Assembly: GCA_035610365.1 (NCBI GenBank)
Contig: CM069435.1
Span: forward strand, 64,725,389 to 64,789,388
Direction of reading: 5' to 3'
DNA length: 64,000 nucleotides
DNA from: Aquatica leii
Taxonomy: Eukaryota > Arthropoda > Insecta > Coleoptera > Lampyridae
A model generated the notes under the pieces. It had not been told where the DNA came from. It worked only from the letters and a program-made list of their open reading frames with translations, and did not search any database. This document shows positions 45,335-55,831 of the stretch, in pieces; positions within the stretch are counted from its first letter, which is position 1, and each line of letters begins with the position of its first letter. The translations under genes were made by a program, and so were the position numbers.

Positions 45335-48218
45335 TGAAATGATTATTATAGACCTTCTAGTTTTCGAGATATAGCTCTGGCAAAAAATATTAAAATTGCC
45401 AAATTTTTTTACTTTGGTCAAACTTGACCTTAAAGGAGCATTTTTTTATAAGACCTAAAATCATTTTAAAAAAACATTAAATTTTCTACAATTTAAGACG
45501 AAATTGCTTATAATAGGCCTAAGAATGTCTGAGATATGGTTCTTTAAAGGTTGTCAAATCTTTCATCAATGCTAGTGTTTAAGTTATAAGTTATACAATT
45601 GGACCAAATCTTAAAAATAAAAATAGAATAGAATTAATTAATTACAATAAAAAAATTTGTAGTTTTATTTAAAGACAATTTTATTATAATGAAAAAAAAA
45701 CTATTGTAAAAAGTTCATATTGCCAAGAGAAATTGCTAGAAAACATGAAAATGTAACAAAAAAAAACACGTATTAACGTTATTAAAAGCTATTGGAAGGC
45801 CTATGTTTAAGATACTTTTCAGTTTCTGTGTCCATGTTCTCTTGTATTTTTTCAGCCCGATCAATTTTGTTATCTAGAAGGCTGTCAGTATGTACAAACA
45901 GCCCATCTAGCTCATCGCCATATAGTAAGTCATTGAGCTCGAAAGTATCTATGTGAACAACGATAATTGGTCGATTCCCGGAGAACTGTGCACTGCATTG
46001 GCTACATACAATAGAACACTTCAAACCTGCTTTTCTGCAGCTACATGTATTGCCACATATCTTCTTACAGTTGCAGTATATTATTTGAATGAGGTGCGAA
46101 GGAGCCGCATCCCTCGACATCATTTTTGGAGACAGGCTGAATGCTGTTAAAACCCACCCTCATTTAAGCGGATTGATATCCATACCAAACCACCTCTGCA
46201 CTTGGTGATAGGTTTTAAGTGAGTGAAACCTAGCACCGTCTTAAGTGAGAGGCAGTCTACCAAGGTTAAAATTTGTCTTGTTTGCAGCCTTTGCATAGAA
46301 CTGGTGGCGCAGGTCATTAAAGCTCTTAACCGAGTTATTTTTATTATACAACGCAATAAAAATTTGCTCTACTGCATCAGCTACGTTGTCAGATGTGATA
46401 TGCAAGTTGGAAAAAACAGCTGCTTTCTCCTTGAGGTCTGAATTCTTTTTAATTACTGCAAACAGCTCTTCATTTTTTTGATCAAAAAAGTAGGATTACA
46501 TTTATTGAATGCATGGGTGAAAAAAAGAAGATAACAATCAGAAGAAGTTGAGGTGGTTCTTCTGAAAGTAGATGTTACTATGTGTGGTACCCGGGAAACC
46601 ATTTAGGGTTACCAGTAAATCTATGTCCTTACCTACAATGACCACTATTTAAAAAATAAAAACCTTTGCAGTAGCTGTAGTGACAAACAGTCTATCAGCA
46701 CCCTCTTCAACCTGAACAACCTGAGTGTTTTAGGTTTATATATTTGCGTTGAATAATTAATCGCTCTTTGTTTTTATCGTTAGATAAAAACTTTTCTTGT
46801 AAAATTTTAAGCATTGTTGTTCTATCAAATACAACCTCAGGAAAAAAATGTGACCAAGCTCGGCGAATACGTTTAGCGCGTTTGGGCCACACCACTTTAT
46901 GGAGTAAATGACTATCATTTACAACCACAAATTTAGATGTTCTTTCTGTTTTAACAAAGTTGACAAGCGTAAATGCGGCATAAAAAGAGAATTATGTACC
47001 CTTCCTAATTTTATCGTGAGTGAATAGAAACTAGAAAAATGGTAAAAGTTTATGTGTGAAAAAAATTTTCAGTTTTTCATCCAACTGTTTTAGAACGCAT
47101 AGTAAAACAGTGTGAAAGAGTCAATGATCACCTGTCTCTTTCTAACAGTCATAGTATTAACAGCAGAAGAAAGAGAGACTACGTTATTCTTTTTTTTTAA
47201 ATTTGACATTTTGGTAGTTTTCTCCTACACCGAAAGCCAATATCTCTGGCCATGTAACAATTGATCTCTGCTGCTCCAATAATTTTACTGCTTAAGAACA
47301 TGATAACATTCGCATTAGGGAATGAAACATGGCAGAATTCTTCAACTTCAGCACATATATTCTGCAGATATATCATTTCTAGTGTTCAACAGATGAGCAG
47401 GGTGTTAGTTATACCATGACCCCGAGTCAAACCTTTCTAACTTTTTATTGAGTACTTCTTCCTCTTTAGTAATGTTTGTCCAAACACCCAGCCAAAACTT
47501 TTTAGATTGCTTAACGGCAAAGAACACGTTGGTGGTAAATAGCCTGTACTCACGAAAATCCATCTTATTTCTTAATTCCAACATATACTGCAGATACAAA
47601 TGCGTACACTTGGCATTAAAAAGTGGATTGTAGCATAAAAAACAGCACAATTTTGTGTATGATGTTTATATACAAATCCCAGTCTCTCATTTGCTCTTCT
47701 AGAATCAATTGTTTCACTAATGCCACTATTCTAAAGTAGTTAATCCACAACTTTGCAGATGACCCGCTGTTTTCTAAACTTTTTAGAGCGACGTAAAATT
47801 TTGTTTGAAAAGCTTAGAACTTTTCATCTACATGTGTTTTCAAAATTTCAGATTTGTCATTATTTGATAGTACAGCCTTGCATTTATTTATCTCGTTCTC
47901 CGTCAGACTGATTGTTTTTACACTTGACGTGCTAGCGCTAGATGAGTCAAAGTGTGAGTTCTTACCGCTGGGGCATATGAATGGCTTGAGATTATCTTCT
48001 TAATACTGTTTTTTTTTATTTTTTGATAACTATATTTTGGACATTCTTAAGCCTATTGTAACCAATTTGAATTTAAATTGTAGAAAATTTAATGTAGTTT
48101 TAAAATGATAGCTGTTTTTTTATAAAAAAAATGCTAAAATAAACTTCAAAATTTGTCAATATTAACAATTTTTGCCGGATCCATACCTCGAAAACTATAA
48201 GACCTATAATAACTATTT
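45335..48218 (-). mobile_element. Long-inverted-repeat element carrying a decayed CXC-domain gene
   Basis: The left arm at 45,335-45,542 and right arm at 48,028-48,218 are reverse complements over about 200 bp with moderate divergence. Shared words are ATTATTATAG(A/G)CCTT, TAGTTTTCGAGATAT, ACATTAAATTTTCTACAATT and AAGAATGTC. Between them lies a single decayed minus-strand gene (45,782 to about 47,720). The layout is that of a cut-and-paste DNA transposon with long inverted repeats of the kind seen in several eukaryotic superfamilies. No DDE motif was recognised in the gene, so the superfamily is open. Outer borders may extend to about 45,230 and 48,260. Target duplication not found. Confidence 0.6.
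45782..47720 (-). pseudogene. Decayed gene of a repetitive invertebrate family with C-terminal TSO1/tesmin-like cysteine domain
   Basis: Minus-strand blocks from N to C: YLQYMLELRNKMDFREYRLF with TNVFFAVKQSKKFWLGVWTN (47,430-47,620); FLSSKIIGAAEINCYMARDI (about 47,240-47,310); AAFTLVNFVKT and KFVVVNDSHLLHKVVWPKRA (46,870-46,985); FLSNDKNKERLI (about 46,770-46,800) and VVQVEEGADRLFVTTATAK (about 46,665-46,725); FFTHAFNKC (about 46,510); SDNVADAVEQIFIALY with SVKSFNDLRHQFYAKAANK (46,270-46,400); FHSLKTYHQVQRWFGMDINP (46,170-46,230); and an open C-terminal frame (45,782-46,123) with YCNCKKICGNTCSCRKAGLK then CSIVCSQC. The middle, with acidic residues and ADRL, resembles a PIN/FEN1-like nuclease core; the end is a CXC zinc-binding module. 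I know such multicopy genes from arthropods and cnidarians but cannot name the family. Numerous frameshifts. Confidence 0.55.
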
Positions 48219-48299
48219 TATAAAAGGTAAACAATTGTATATTCTAGAACGCAAAATAGTAAGTACTTAGTATCTTATTGAATTTTTTTAATTTTGTTA

Positions 48300-51200
48300 G
48301 TTGTATGCTCGCACAACTGAACGTACATATTACGCTTGTTGTCGCTCTGTTTTGCTTAAGCTTGTGATATTTGACTTTTGTATTGTATTTACCAACGTAA
48401 ATTTATTTTGAATGTAGTGTTAAGCCAATGGATTTGTTTATATGTGTGCCTAATCTAAGAAGCATAATTATTATTAACTATAATATTTAATGATAAACTC
48501 TTAATTAATATTTATCTGCTATAGTTCAACATCTACATCTTATAATGAGCACATCGAGTACCATCTATAATCTTCTGTCCAAAGTGTTTTCTGCTGCTGC
48601 CTAAACTAAGTGATTTTTAAATTTATGTAACAAATTTTATCAAAGGCAGTGGTTACAAAACATCTGAAACCTGACTAGCTGTTATTTTCTTATCTTTAAT
48701 TTTTTTACCAAACGCACTTTTTTTTAGATGTTTTGTAGCTAAATAAACTGACGTCATTTATCAATTTGTCTTTATAATTACTTTAGATTTATGTTTGTCA
48801 TTATTATTTATACTACCTGGCAAAGAACGTAAAATACGTTTGAAAACTTGCAATTTTTTAATTTTAACTCTAAAACAATTTTTATTGTTTCATGGTCAAA
48901 TCTTTTAATGTATAAAATATTAATTTGATATGCACTACTTTAGATTTTGTGGGAACTCAGCTATTGTTTCTTGTTTTTCCTGCAGCCTCATCAACTTTGT
49001 GCATTTTTCTCTTTTTAAAAACCGCACAAATATCGGAGACAAAATAAAACATTTTCCCATTTTAAAAAAAATCTTACAAAACTATTTAAACATAATTCTA
49101 ATTTTTAATACATTGTTTTTAGTAACGGTTTTGATGATCTATGATTATTTAGAAACATTTGAATTTAAAATTTGAAATATTGGTACGCACAGTTCTAATA
49201 GCGTTCACAAATTATTGTTAAAGATGTGAACTTTAATAAATAAAATTAATAACAAACTTATCAAACTTTTATCATGATTATAATTATTATTTGTTGTTTG
49301 AAGTAAAATTTTTTAGAGGCGTATCTGGTTGAAATTTTTGGTTACACTTAAGAAAGAATAAGAGAGAATTCTGGAGTACGAGAAGGAAGTTGTCACTTTC
49401 CTCGCTAATTTATGGAAATGATATTCACACATCAAATTTTTCACACTAAAAATTGTTATCTACGTTATCGTTTATGTCATAAACAATACAACCTGTAGTT
49501 TGTTAATTTGTTATTGTCAGCATGAATAATTGTTTTAGTTTTTTTATGTAGGTACACCTTTATAAATAATAACTGTTACCACTGTTTTTATTATTTTTTT
49601 TATAAAACTTTAACAGTTGCAATTTGAACTTTCTATTTTGACTAAAGAAGTTAAAATCATGTTCGTCTGTTCAATAGTCAATAGAATTATTATATACATA
49701 TGTATACCTATGTACTTTACTAATCCATATTTCATAGTATTTAATAATTTTGAGCTTTCGTTATAGATTACATCTTTAAAGCTTTGAACTCAAAGATTGT
49801 ACTGTTGTTTAAGCGACTGAATACTTTATGTTTGAAACCTGTATTAGTTTCTTGTATTTGACAGACAACGTAAATTGGTTATTAAGTATTAACGGTTAAA
49901 ACTGAAGATGTTACAAAACTTTTAAGACAAACACTGTCTAACAATAAAGAAAATGTTATCAATTTTCTCTAAGGTATTAAACAAGTTCCAACTTAATGAA
50001 TAATTTAGAAAAATGTCATCTTTTACGGTAATAAAATAAATTGAATGTTTGATTAAATTCAATAGTTGTCTTTTGTTTAAAAAATTAATTTGACTATTTA
50101 AAACTATTTATTTATTTGTTGTGATTAATTACTATTTAGATTTATTTATCTGAAATTACTCATGAAATTATTTGTTTTTATTGCGTTTAAAAATCGGTAT
50201 TCTGTATGTAATATAAAACCTCGTTGATTAAATAATTCTTTTAGAAACTGTTTTAATTAAAATTTTATTATTACTTTAATGGTAATATGTCAATTAAATA
50301 GAAAAGTAAGTAATAAAAAAATATCAACTATTATTTCATTTTCATGCCATTATTTGTTGAAATTGGAAATAAAAGAATATATCAAAAAGTAAAACATCAA
50401 AATGACTCTAAATTGTTTTAATTTAGAAACTGTTGATGACAAAAAGATTTGAATTTTAGATAGATAACGTAAAAATATTTACAAAAGTAATACCTTAATT
50501 AGTTTTTAATAAAAACATCAAAAATGAATTTAACTTAACAGTAAGAATTTATTCAAATTCACGCATAAATTAAAGTTACGTATTAATTTTGGCTTTTACT
50601 TTTAATAAATCTTTAGTGTTTATGAAGCACAATATAACAAATATGTTAAAAAATTATTTTATAAACAAAATTTTGCAAATAATTTAAAAACAGTTTTAGC
50701 CATTTTAAATTATTGTTTAATTGAACGTATGTTGAAAAATAAGTAAATAAAGCTTAAGGGTTTTATGTGTTTACTGTTGTTTCTAAAGCTTATGCTTTTA
50801 GCCGTTAATTATATTAAATTCTTTTTTTAATTTTGTTGGAAAATTTATAAAGTTAATTAAATAAATGTGTATTTTTTAAATTAATTTTTTTAAGCAAGTA
50901 TTTATTTTGTTAATTTTAATGTTGGGAAAAGGGTTTAATTAAATTTTTGTTATAACAGTATTACATCAAAAGAAAAAGTACAAACTTATTAATTTAATTA
51001 ACCAGCAAAAATAAAACTGTTTTAAAAAATGTGATAGTCAATAAGTATCTACAATAGGTAGCATTTATAACATTTTTAAAACTTTTTAATTACATTTAAA
51101 CAATTTTTTTTTGTTTTGCCCTCATCGCAAACATGAATATTCGTTGGTTAATGTATTTACGTAATGACGAAAAAACTAAAGTGAGAAATCAAAATCTACG

Positions 51201-51663
51201 TAAGCTATGCTTTCAAAAACAATTATTATTTAAAATTAGAAAAACAGTTTATAAAGTTAAATACTAGAGTATTATATATATTTAAAAGTTGATGGTATTT
51301 GTTACATTGATTGTCAAAGACAGATTTTGCTAGTAATAAATGTACTAAAATTGTTATGTCATTCTTTTTTAAATTTAATTTTGCAAAAGACTCATTCTCA
51401 TGCAGGGCTCGGTCTACGACCTCGCGTTGCATTAACGTGCTATGCTAGTGAAAAACAATTATTTTCTCCCCGTGTTTGAACATAATAAATGTAGATATAC
51501 CAATTTAAACTTTGACAAAAATTATTTCCAAACAAAATTTTATATGCAAGTGTTAAATAACAACGATGGCACAAATTTATAATACAACAAAAATAAGATA
51601 AATTTAGTTAAATACTTGCGTAAATGTTTCTTTAATTTTTTTTACATTTTTAATTTTTTTCAG
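48300..51663. other. AT-rich noncoding DNA upstream of receptor exon
   Basis: About 3.3 kb with no recognised gene. It presumably belongs to the intron preceding the receptor's first coding exon. The polypyrimidine-rich end (51,630-51,663, T-rich then CAG) is a good splice acceptor. Confidence 0.45.
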
Positions 51664-51857
51664 GTACACGATTGAAATGAAATTTAATATGACGGAAGCT
51701 GCAATTAGTACAGAAAATGTGTCACCTGTGACTCTAAGTGGCGACTGGTCAAGGGTAGCTAGGCTGCTTATCTTAGCGTCTTTATCGGCAGTTGGCAGCA
51801 TTGGAAATGTATTTATGATCAGTGCTGTTATGATCGATGACTACCTTAGAAAAAGAG
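51664..51857 (+). CDS. Class A G-protein coupled receptor, first coding exon (partial gene)
   Basis: The exon is set by a T-rich tract and TTTTTTTCAG acceptor ending at 51,663 and by AGAG/GTAAGT as donor at 51,857/51,858. Coding starts at the ATG at 51677 (13-nt leader in this exon) and runs 60 codons plus one base, a phase-1 intron. The peptide has a short extracellular N-terminus with N-glycosylation sequons at Asn4 (NMT) and Asn14 (NVS), then one hydrophobic helix, about residues 28-53, with RLLILASLSAVGSIGNVF. The GN at residues 43-44 is the conserved asparagine 1.50 motif of rhodopsin-family helix I; DDYLRKR is the start of the first cytoplasmic loop. The following NxxLxNLAxxD helix II exon is not seen here. 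Ligand unknown; an insect orphan or melatonin/moody-like receptor is possible. This is the only likely host gene part in the window. Confidence 0.72.
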
Positions 51858-52222
51858 GTAAGTGTTTTATAAAATTACTTATTTATTTTACGGTATGATA
51901 AGTAGATAACAAAGAGTCAAACACAAACTTTATTAGTAGTAGTAGTTTCGTAATTTTTAGATTTATTTTGGTTATATATTTAGTTTATTTTTTTGCGTTT
52001 TACGTTTCTACTTAAGCTGTATTGTTTGTTTTTTAGCTTTTTTTTATTTTTACAACGTTTTCAATATAATATCGACCTTAGTATATAATAATAATTAAAA
52101 ATCAACTAACATATATGTATGTGTGAACGAGTGATATAATTATTATTGCTGTATTATTCAACTTTAAAATATACAAAACTTCTTAAACTTCAACGGAAAT
52201 ATAGTAATTATACAAACAATAT

Positions 52223-52643
52223 TGTAACGAATTTTTATTATTAAAACTAATTTATTTAAATTATTAAAAATATTTTTACTTATACTAAAAATATGTACAC
52301 TTTTAAATTAACCGAACTAATTATATCTAATAATATTTAATAAAAACACTTACACTAATTTATATCACTTACACGAAGATAAGAAAAACTCCGCGGATAG
52401 CTTCACACACTTGTTTACACTAAAGTCACGTACAAGATTATACTCCGTATATTTATCTGCACACACGTGCTAATCACTTATTTATTTCAACTTGAATAAC
52501 CTTCTTAACAATGCCGTCTTTACATTACGGGAATAACTGACCTACGATTTGTTTGTTCTGTATTTATACACATTTTGGAAATATATACGTTCTAGAAGAT
52601 GCAAAACAACTTCGAGAAGGCTCTTGAATTTGAGAACGTTTCA
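52223..52643 (-). mobile_element. Solo LTR with 4-bp target duplication
   Basis: Read on the minus strand, the 421-bp unit begins TGAAACGTTC and ends AAATTCGTTACA. It has a GTATAAATAC promoter box near 52,560 and an AT-rich end. ATAT directly flanks both sides (52,219-52,222 and 52,644-52,647), the 4-bp duplication usual for Ty3/gypsy-type elements. No internal retroelement sequence lies next to it, so it is best read as a solo LTR left by recombination. Moderately old; looks whole as an LTR. Confidence 0.75.
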
Positions 52644-52649
52644 ATATAA

Positions 52650-54200
52650 ACCTTAATGTTTAAGTACAAATATAATTTTGAAAACTAGAAATGTCAGTTT
52701 ATTCTAGTATTTATAATATGCATATAAAATTACATTTGATGAAAGAATAAATCTTGGTTTTGTAAATTTTAGATAAAATTAAACAATTTAATGCTGATTT
52801 TACTAACATCATTATATATAACAAAGTTGTAAAAAGCTAGCAATTTATAAAACATATATGCTTTTCTTGAAATATGTTTGCTCGAAGTTATTAAACATAT
52901 ATATTATGTATTGCAAACAATAGGATATGTTTTATTATACATCGTGATTCTATTTATACTTACTATAAGTTTTAAGTTTTATAAGAAAATGTAAACATTT
53001 ATAAGATTATTGTGTTTTTTTTAGATTCATTATTTATTTATATTAATTGATTTAAGTTTAAAAAAAAGTATTTACTGTAATATTAATTTTTATTTTTATT
53101 TTTACTGGTAAAGTAATTTACGTAGTCACCTTTTCGCTGCTCTACGCGTATATATTCGCAAAAAAATGTGTATCTTATACGCTCCGAACGAGTATATTCG
53201 CGTCTTGTATTAAAATAGTTCTCTGCTCAACACGACTATTTTTGCTGGGTATTATTTACGTTTAGGCGTCTTTAAGCGTGTTCCATTCTGCAGAATTGAC
53301 TTTACGCAATCTGTTTAAACATAATCAGGTGCTTACACTTAGTTGTTAATAGGTTTATGTGAATACTTTTTATAACTAAATATTTATATTAATTTTATAA
53401 ACATCCATTGTAAAAGTTTTATTTTTAATATCCTTAATTAATAAACAAACTTGCTACACGTAAATTCGTCAAACTGCTTAACACGAATAAGTACACAATC
53501 ACTGAAATCAAAGCGCACAGCGTTTGCCGCAGCCGAGAGTTAAATTAATTTTAACTTAATTTGTTTTTATTTTGACTTAAATAGATATTATAGGAGTTAC
53601 GTAAATTAAAAGTAACCTATAACAAATGAGTAATTTTCAAAAATTCAAAAAAATTATCATTTGTTTAAAATGCAAAGGAAATTTTAATTTAGAAAACTAG
53701 CGCGTTAATACGTCGCGACGTGACGTTCTTATTTAAACAAAGCGTCGTTACAAACTATGAATAAAGCATAATGTCAATGATAATAATTGTATTTATGTTA
53801 CAAAACGAATGTAAGTTGCGTTTGATGTTGCTTGTCCTTTAGTGTTCTTTGTGTTTTGTTACGGTGTTTTGCATTTTAGAATTATCTTAGAGCACAGGTT
53901 CTTTACGCAAACTTTAAATAATGTTTTGTTTTGTGTTGCACGAGTACATCTATAAACGCCGAAACAATAAACTTGTATGTGTACTAAATTCGTTTATTGA
54001 AAAAAAAGTTATATATTTTATCATTTAGATTGAAAAAATGCTGAAAACTGTATAAAAGTAGTAGTAATCGGCGGTAACATTAATATAAAAAATTAGGTGT
54101 TGTTTTCCACATTTCTGACCACTAAAAATACCAGAACAAAGCTGCAAGTATCAACTACTTTATAGCGACTAAGAAAATGTTCAGTTAAAAAAGTCATACA
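52650..54200. other. Intron-like DNA with CpG-rich patches
   Basis: Mostly AT-rich. Patches at 53,120-53,300 and 53,695-53,760 contain unusually many CG dinucleotides, including the 12-bp palindrome ACGTCGCGACGT at 53,710-53,721. No coding motif. Confidence 0.4.
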
Positions 54201-54217
54201 GAAAATTGAGCTTGAGT

Positions 54218-54361
54218 TACCATAGAGTAAATTGGATAAATCAAGTGCAAGAGCAAGTAATGTACATCCGCGGTCAATGAAAATGAAAATATTCAAGTAG
54301 AAATAGAAGCACCTGGTCACAGTCTAAAGCAGAAAAGTACCGTGACCTTTATAATCTCTGA
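54218..54361 (+). other. Exon-like conserved segment, copy A, unknown protein
   Basis: From about 54,263 the plus strand reads AVNENENIQVEIEAPGHS followed by LKQKSTVTFIISE and then GAG/GTAAGA, a good splice donor. A second copy in opposite orientation at 59,560-59,700 reads AVNKNGHIQVEIEGRGHN then LRQETTLTLII. Both copies share substitutions that keep the frame, and both have GT at the same place. I do not recognise the protein. It is either a duplicated exon, a piece of a host pseudogene or part of an unnamed transposon. Confidence 0.45.
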
Positions 54362-55793
54362 GGTAAGAAACACAACAGTATCTATGATTTGTTATTTACT
54401 TTTTATACACTGATAACTCATTTTTTTCAATTATATACGAATATATATTCTACTTCGTTAACAATTAGATATATAAATAATTGCAAAAAATTATCTACAT
54501 ATTAATACTGTTAAATAAATTCGATGATAACTTCTACAATAAACTAATAAAAGTGCTAATTGTTAAGTGATTTATTGTTATTTAACAAAATTTTACAATT
54601 TTAACAAAGTATAAATGAAATATTTTGATACTTTCTTTCACGTTTTATTTAGGAGTATTAACTTTTAATAAATTCATAATTATAAAAAGTATCCAAAATG
54701 TCACGAAGCAAATATAAAGAATTTTATTTAACAATTTTAATTAGTCCATTTGTGGAAAGGTCAATATTCTAAATAGCATTATCTATGTATCTTTCTTTTA
54801 ATCATATTTTCTGCACACACAATAATTAAGAGATTTTCTAATTTCCTGATTTAATGAACAATATAAAAACAAGAGAATAGTATCAATATATGTGATTTTT
54901 CAATGAAAAAGGTTTAGTGGGAAAACGGTAAATTTAAAAATCGTATTTTTGACTTGGGCTAAATTATAATTTAGTAGTGATTTACTTGTCGAAAGTATTT
55001 GGTTTAAAGTGTTCCGTCATTTAATTTTGTAATTAAATTAAAAATGCCCAAGAGACCAAATCAGGGGGATTCTGCTTTAGAAATTCGTAGCCGTATAGCA
55101 GCTCTAGCTGAAGCTGGTGTTTATACTTTATTTTATCTATAAATTCCTGCAATTACATTTATTGGTCAAAGTTTTTTTTTAATTAAGCAAGGTGTGAGAT
55201 TTGAGGTGTAGCATGTATCCTTATTACCCCGATCCATTCAATTACTTTTATTACTGTAATATTAATTTACTTATTCTTTTTATTATTTTTTATACAATAC
55301 TTACAGAAACAAACTGTTAGACGGTAGATTACGAGAAGCGAAATGGGAGAATTAGATACTCTTCGTTCTGGAAAAGTTCGTATAACTATCGAAGTTAAAG
55401 ATAACGCCATTATGCATACAATCGATGAAATAAGGTTTACTTCAGAAGTTCAGATACGTGAAAATTTAGGATTGGGTTGTAGTTTGCGAACTATCCAACG
55501 TCGGCTGCATGAGGTTGGTATATATAATCGAGAACCCGCCCGAAAAATTCTTTTAATTCCTGATCATGCTATTGCACGATTAGCATTTTGTCAAAAAAAT
55601 ATATATAGAGACTAGTCAAACGTTATATTTTCTGACAAAAAAACATTTTCGTCGCCTCAGGAAGCTCCTGTTCAACTATGGCGACGAAATAGTACGGGAT
55701 ATGAAATGTTCTTCCAAGTAGAAGCAGCGGACAAATCAACGCAGAATTTTAGAGAAATTACAAGGAATATCCCACCTAGATTTAATTCGAGTG

Positions 55794-55831
55794 AATAAAT
55801 AATAATAATAATAAGAATAATAATAATAAAT
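55794..55831. repeat. AAT microsatellite at LINE 3' end
   Basis: AATAAT units with one AAG interruption. On the minus strand this is a TTA/ATT-repeat tail directly behind the LINE, the 3' terminal microsatellite common in CR1-group LINEs. Confidence 0.85.

Noticed and set aside
51226-51432. 68-codon minus frame just upstream of the receptor exon
   Set aside because: No recognised motif and high AT; looks like chance.
53710-53721. 12-bp palindrome ACGTCGCGACGT in a CpG-rich patch
   Set aside because: Short palindromes of this kind are expected in 64 kb; no promoter elements or coding start nearby.
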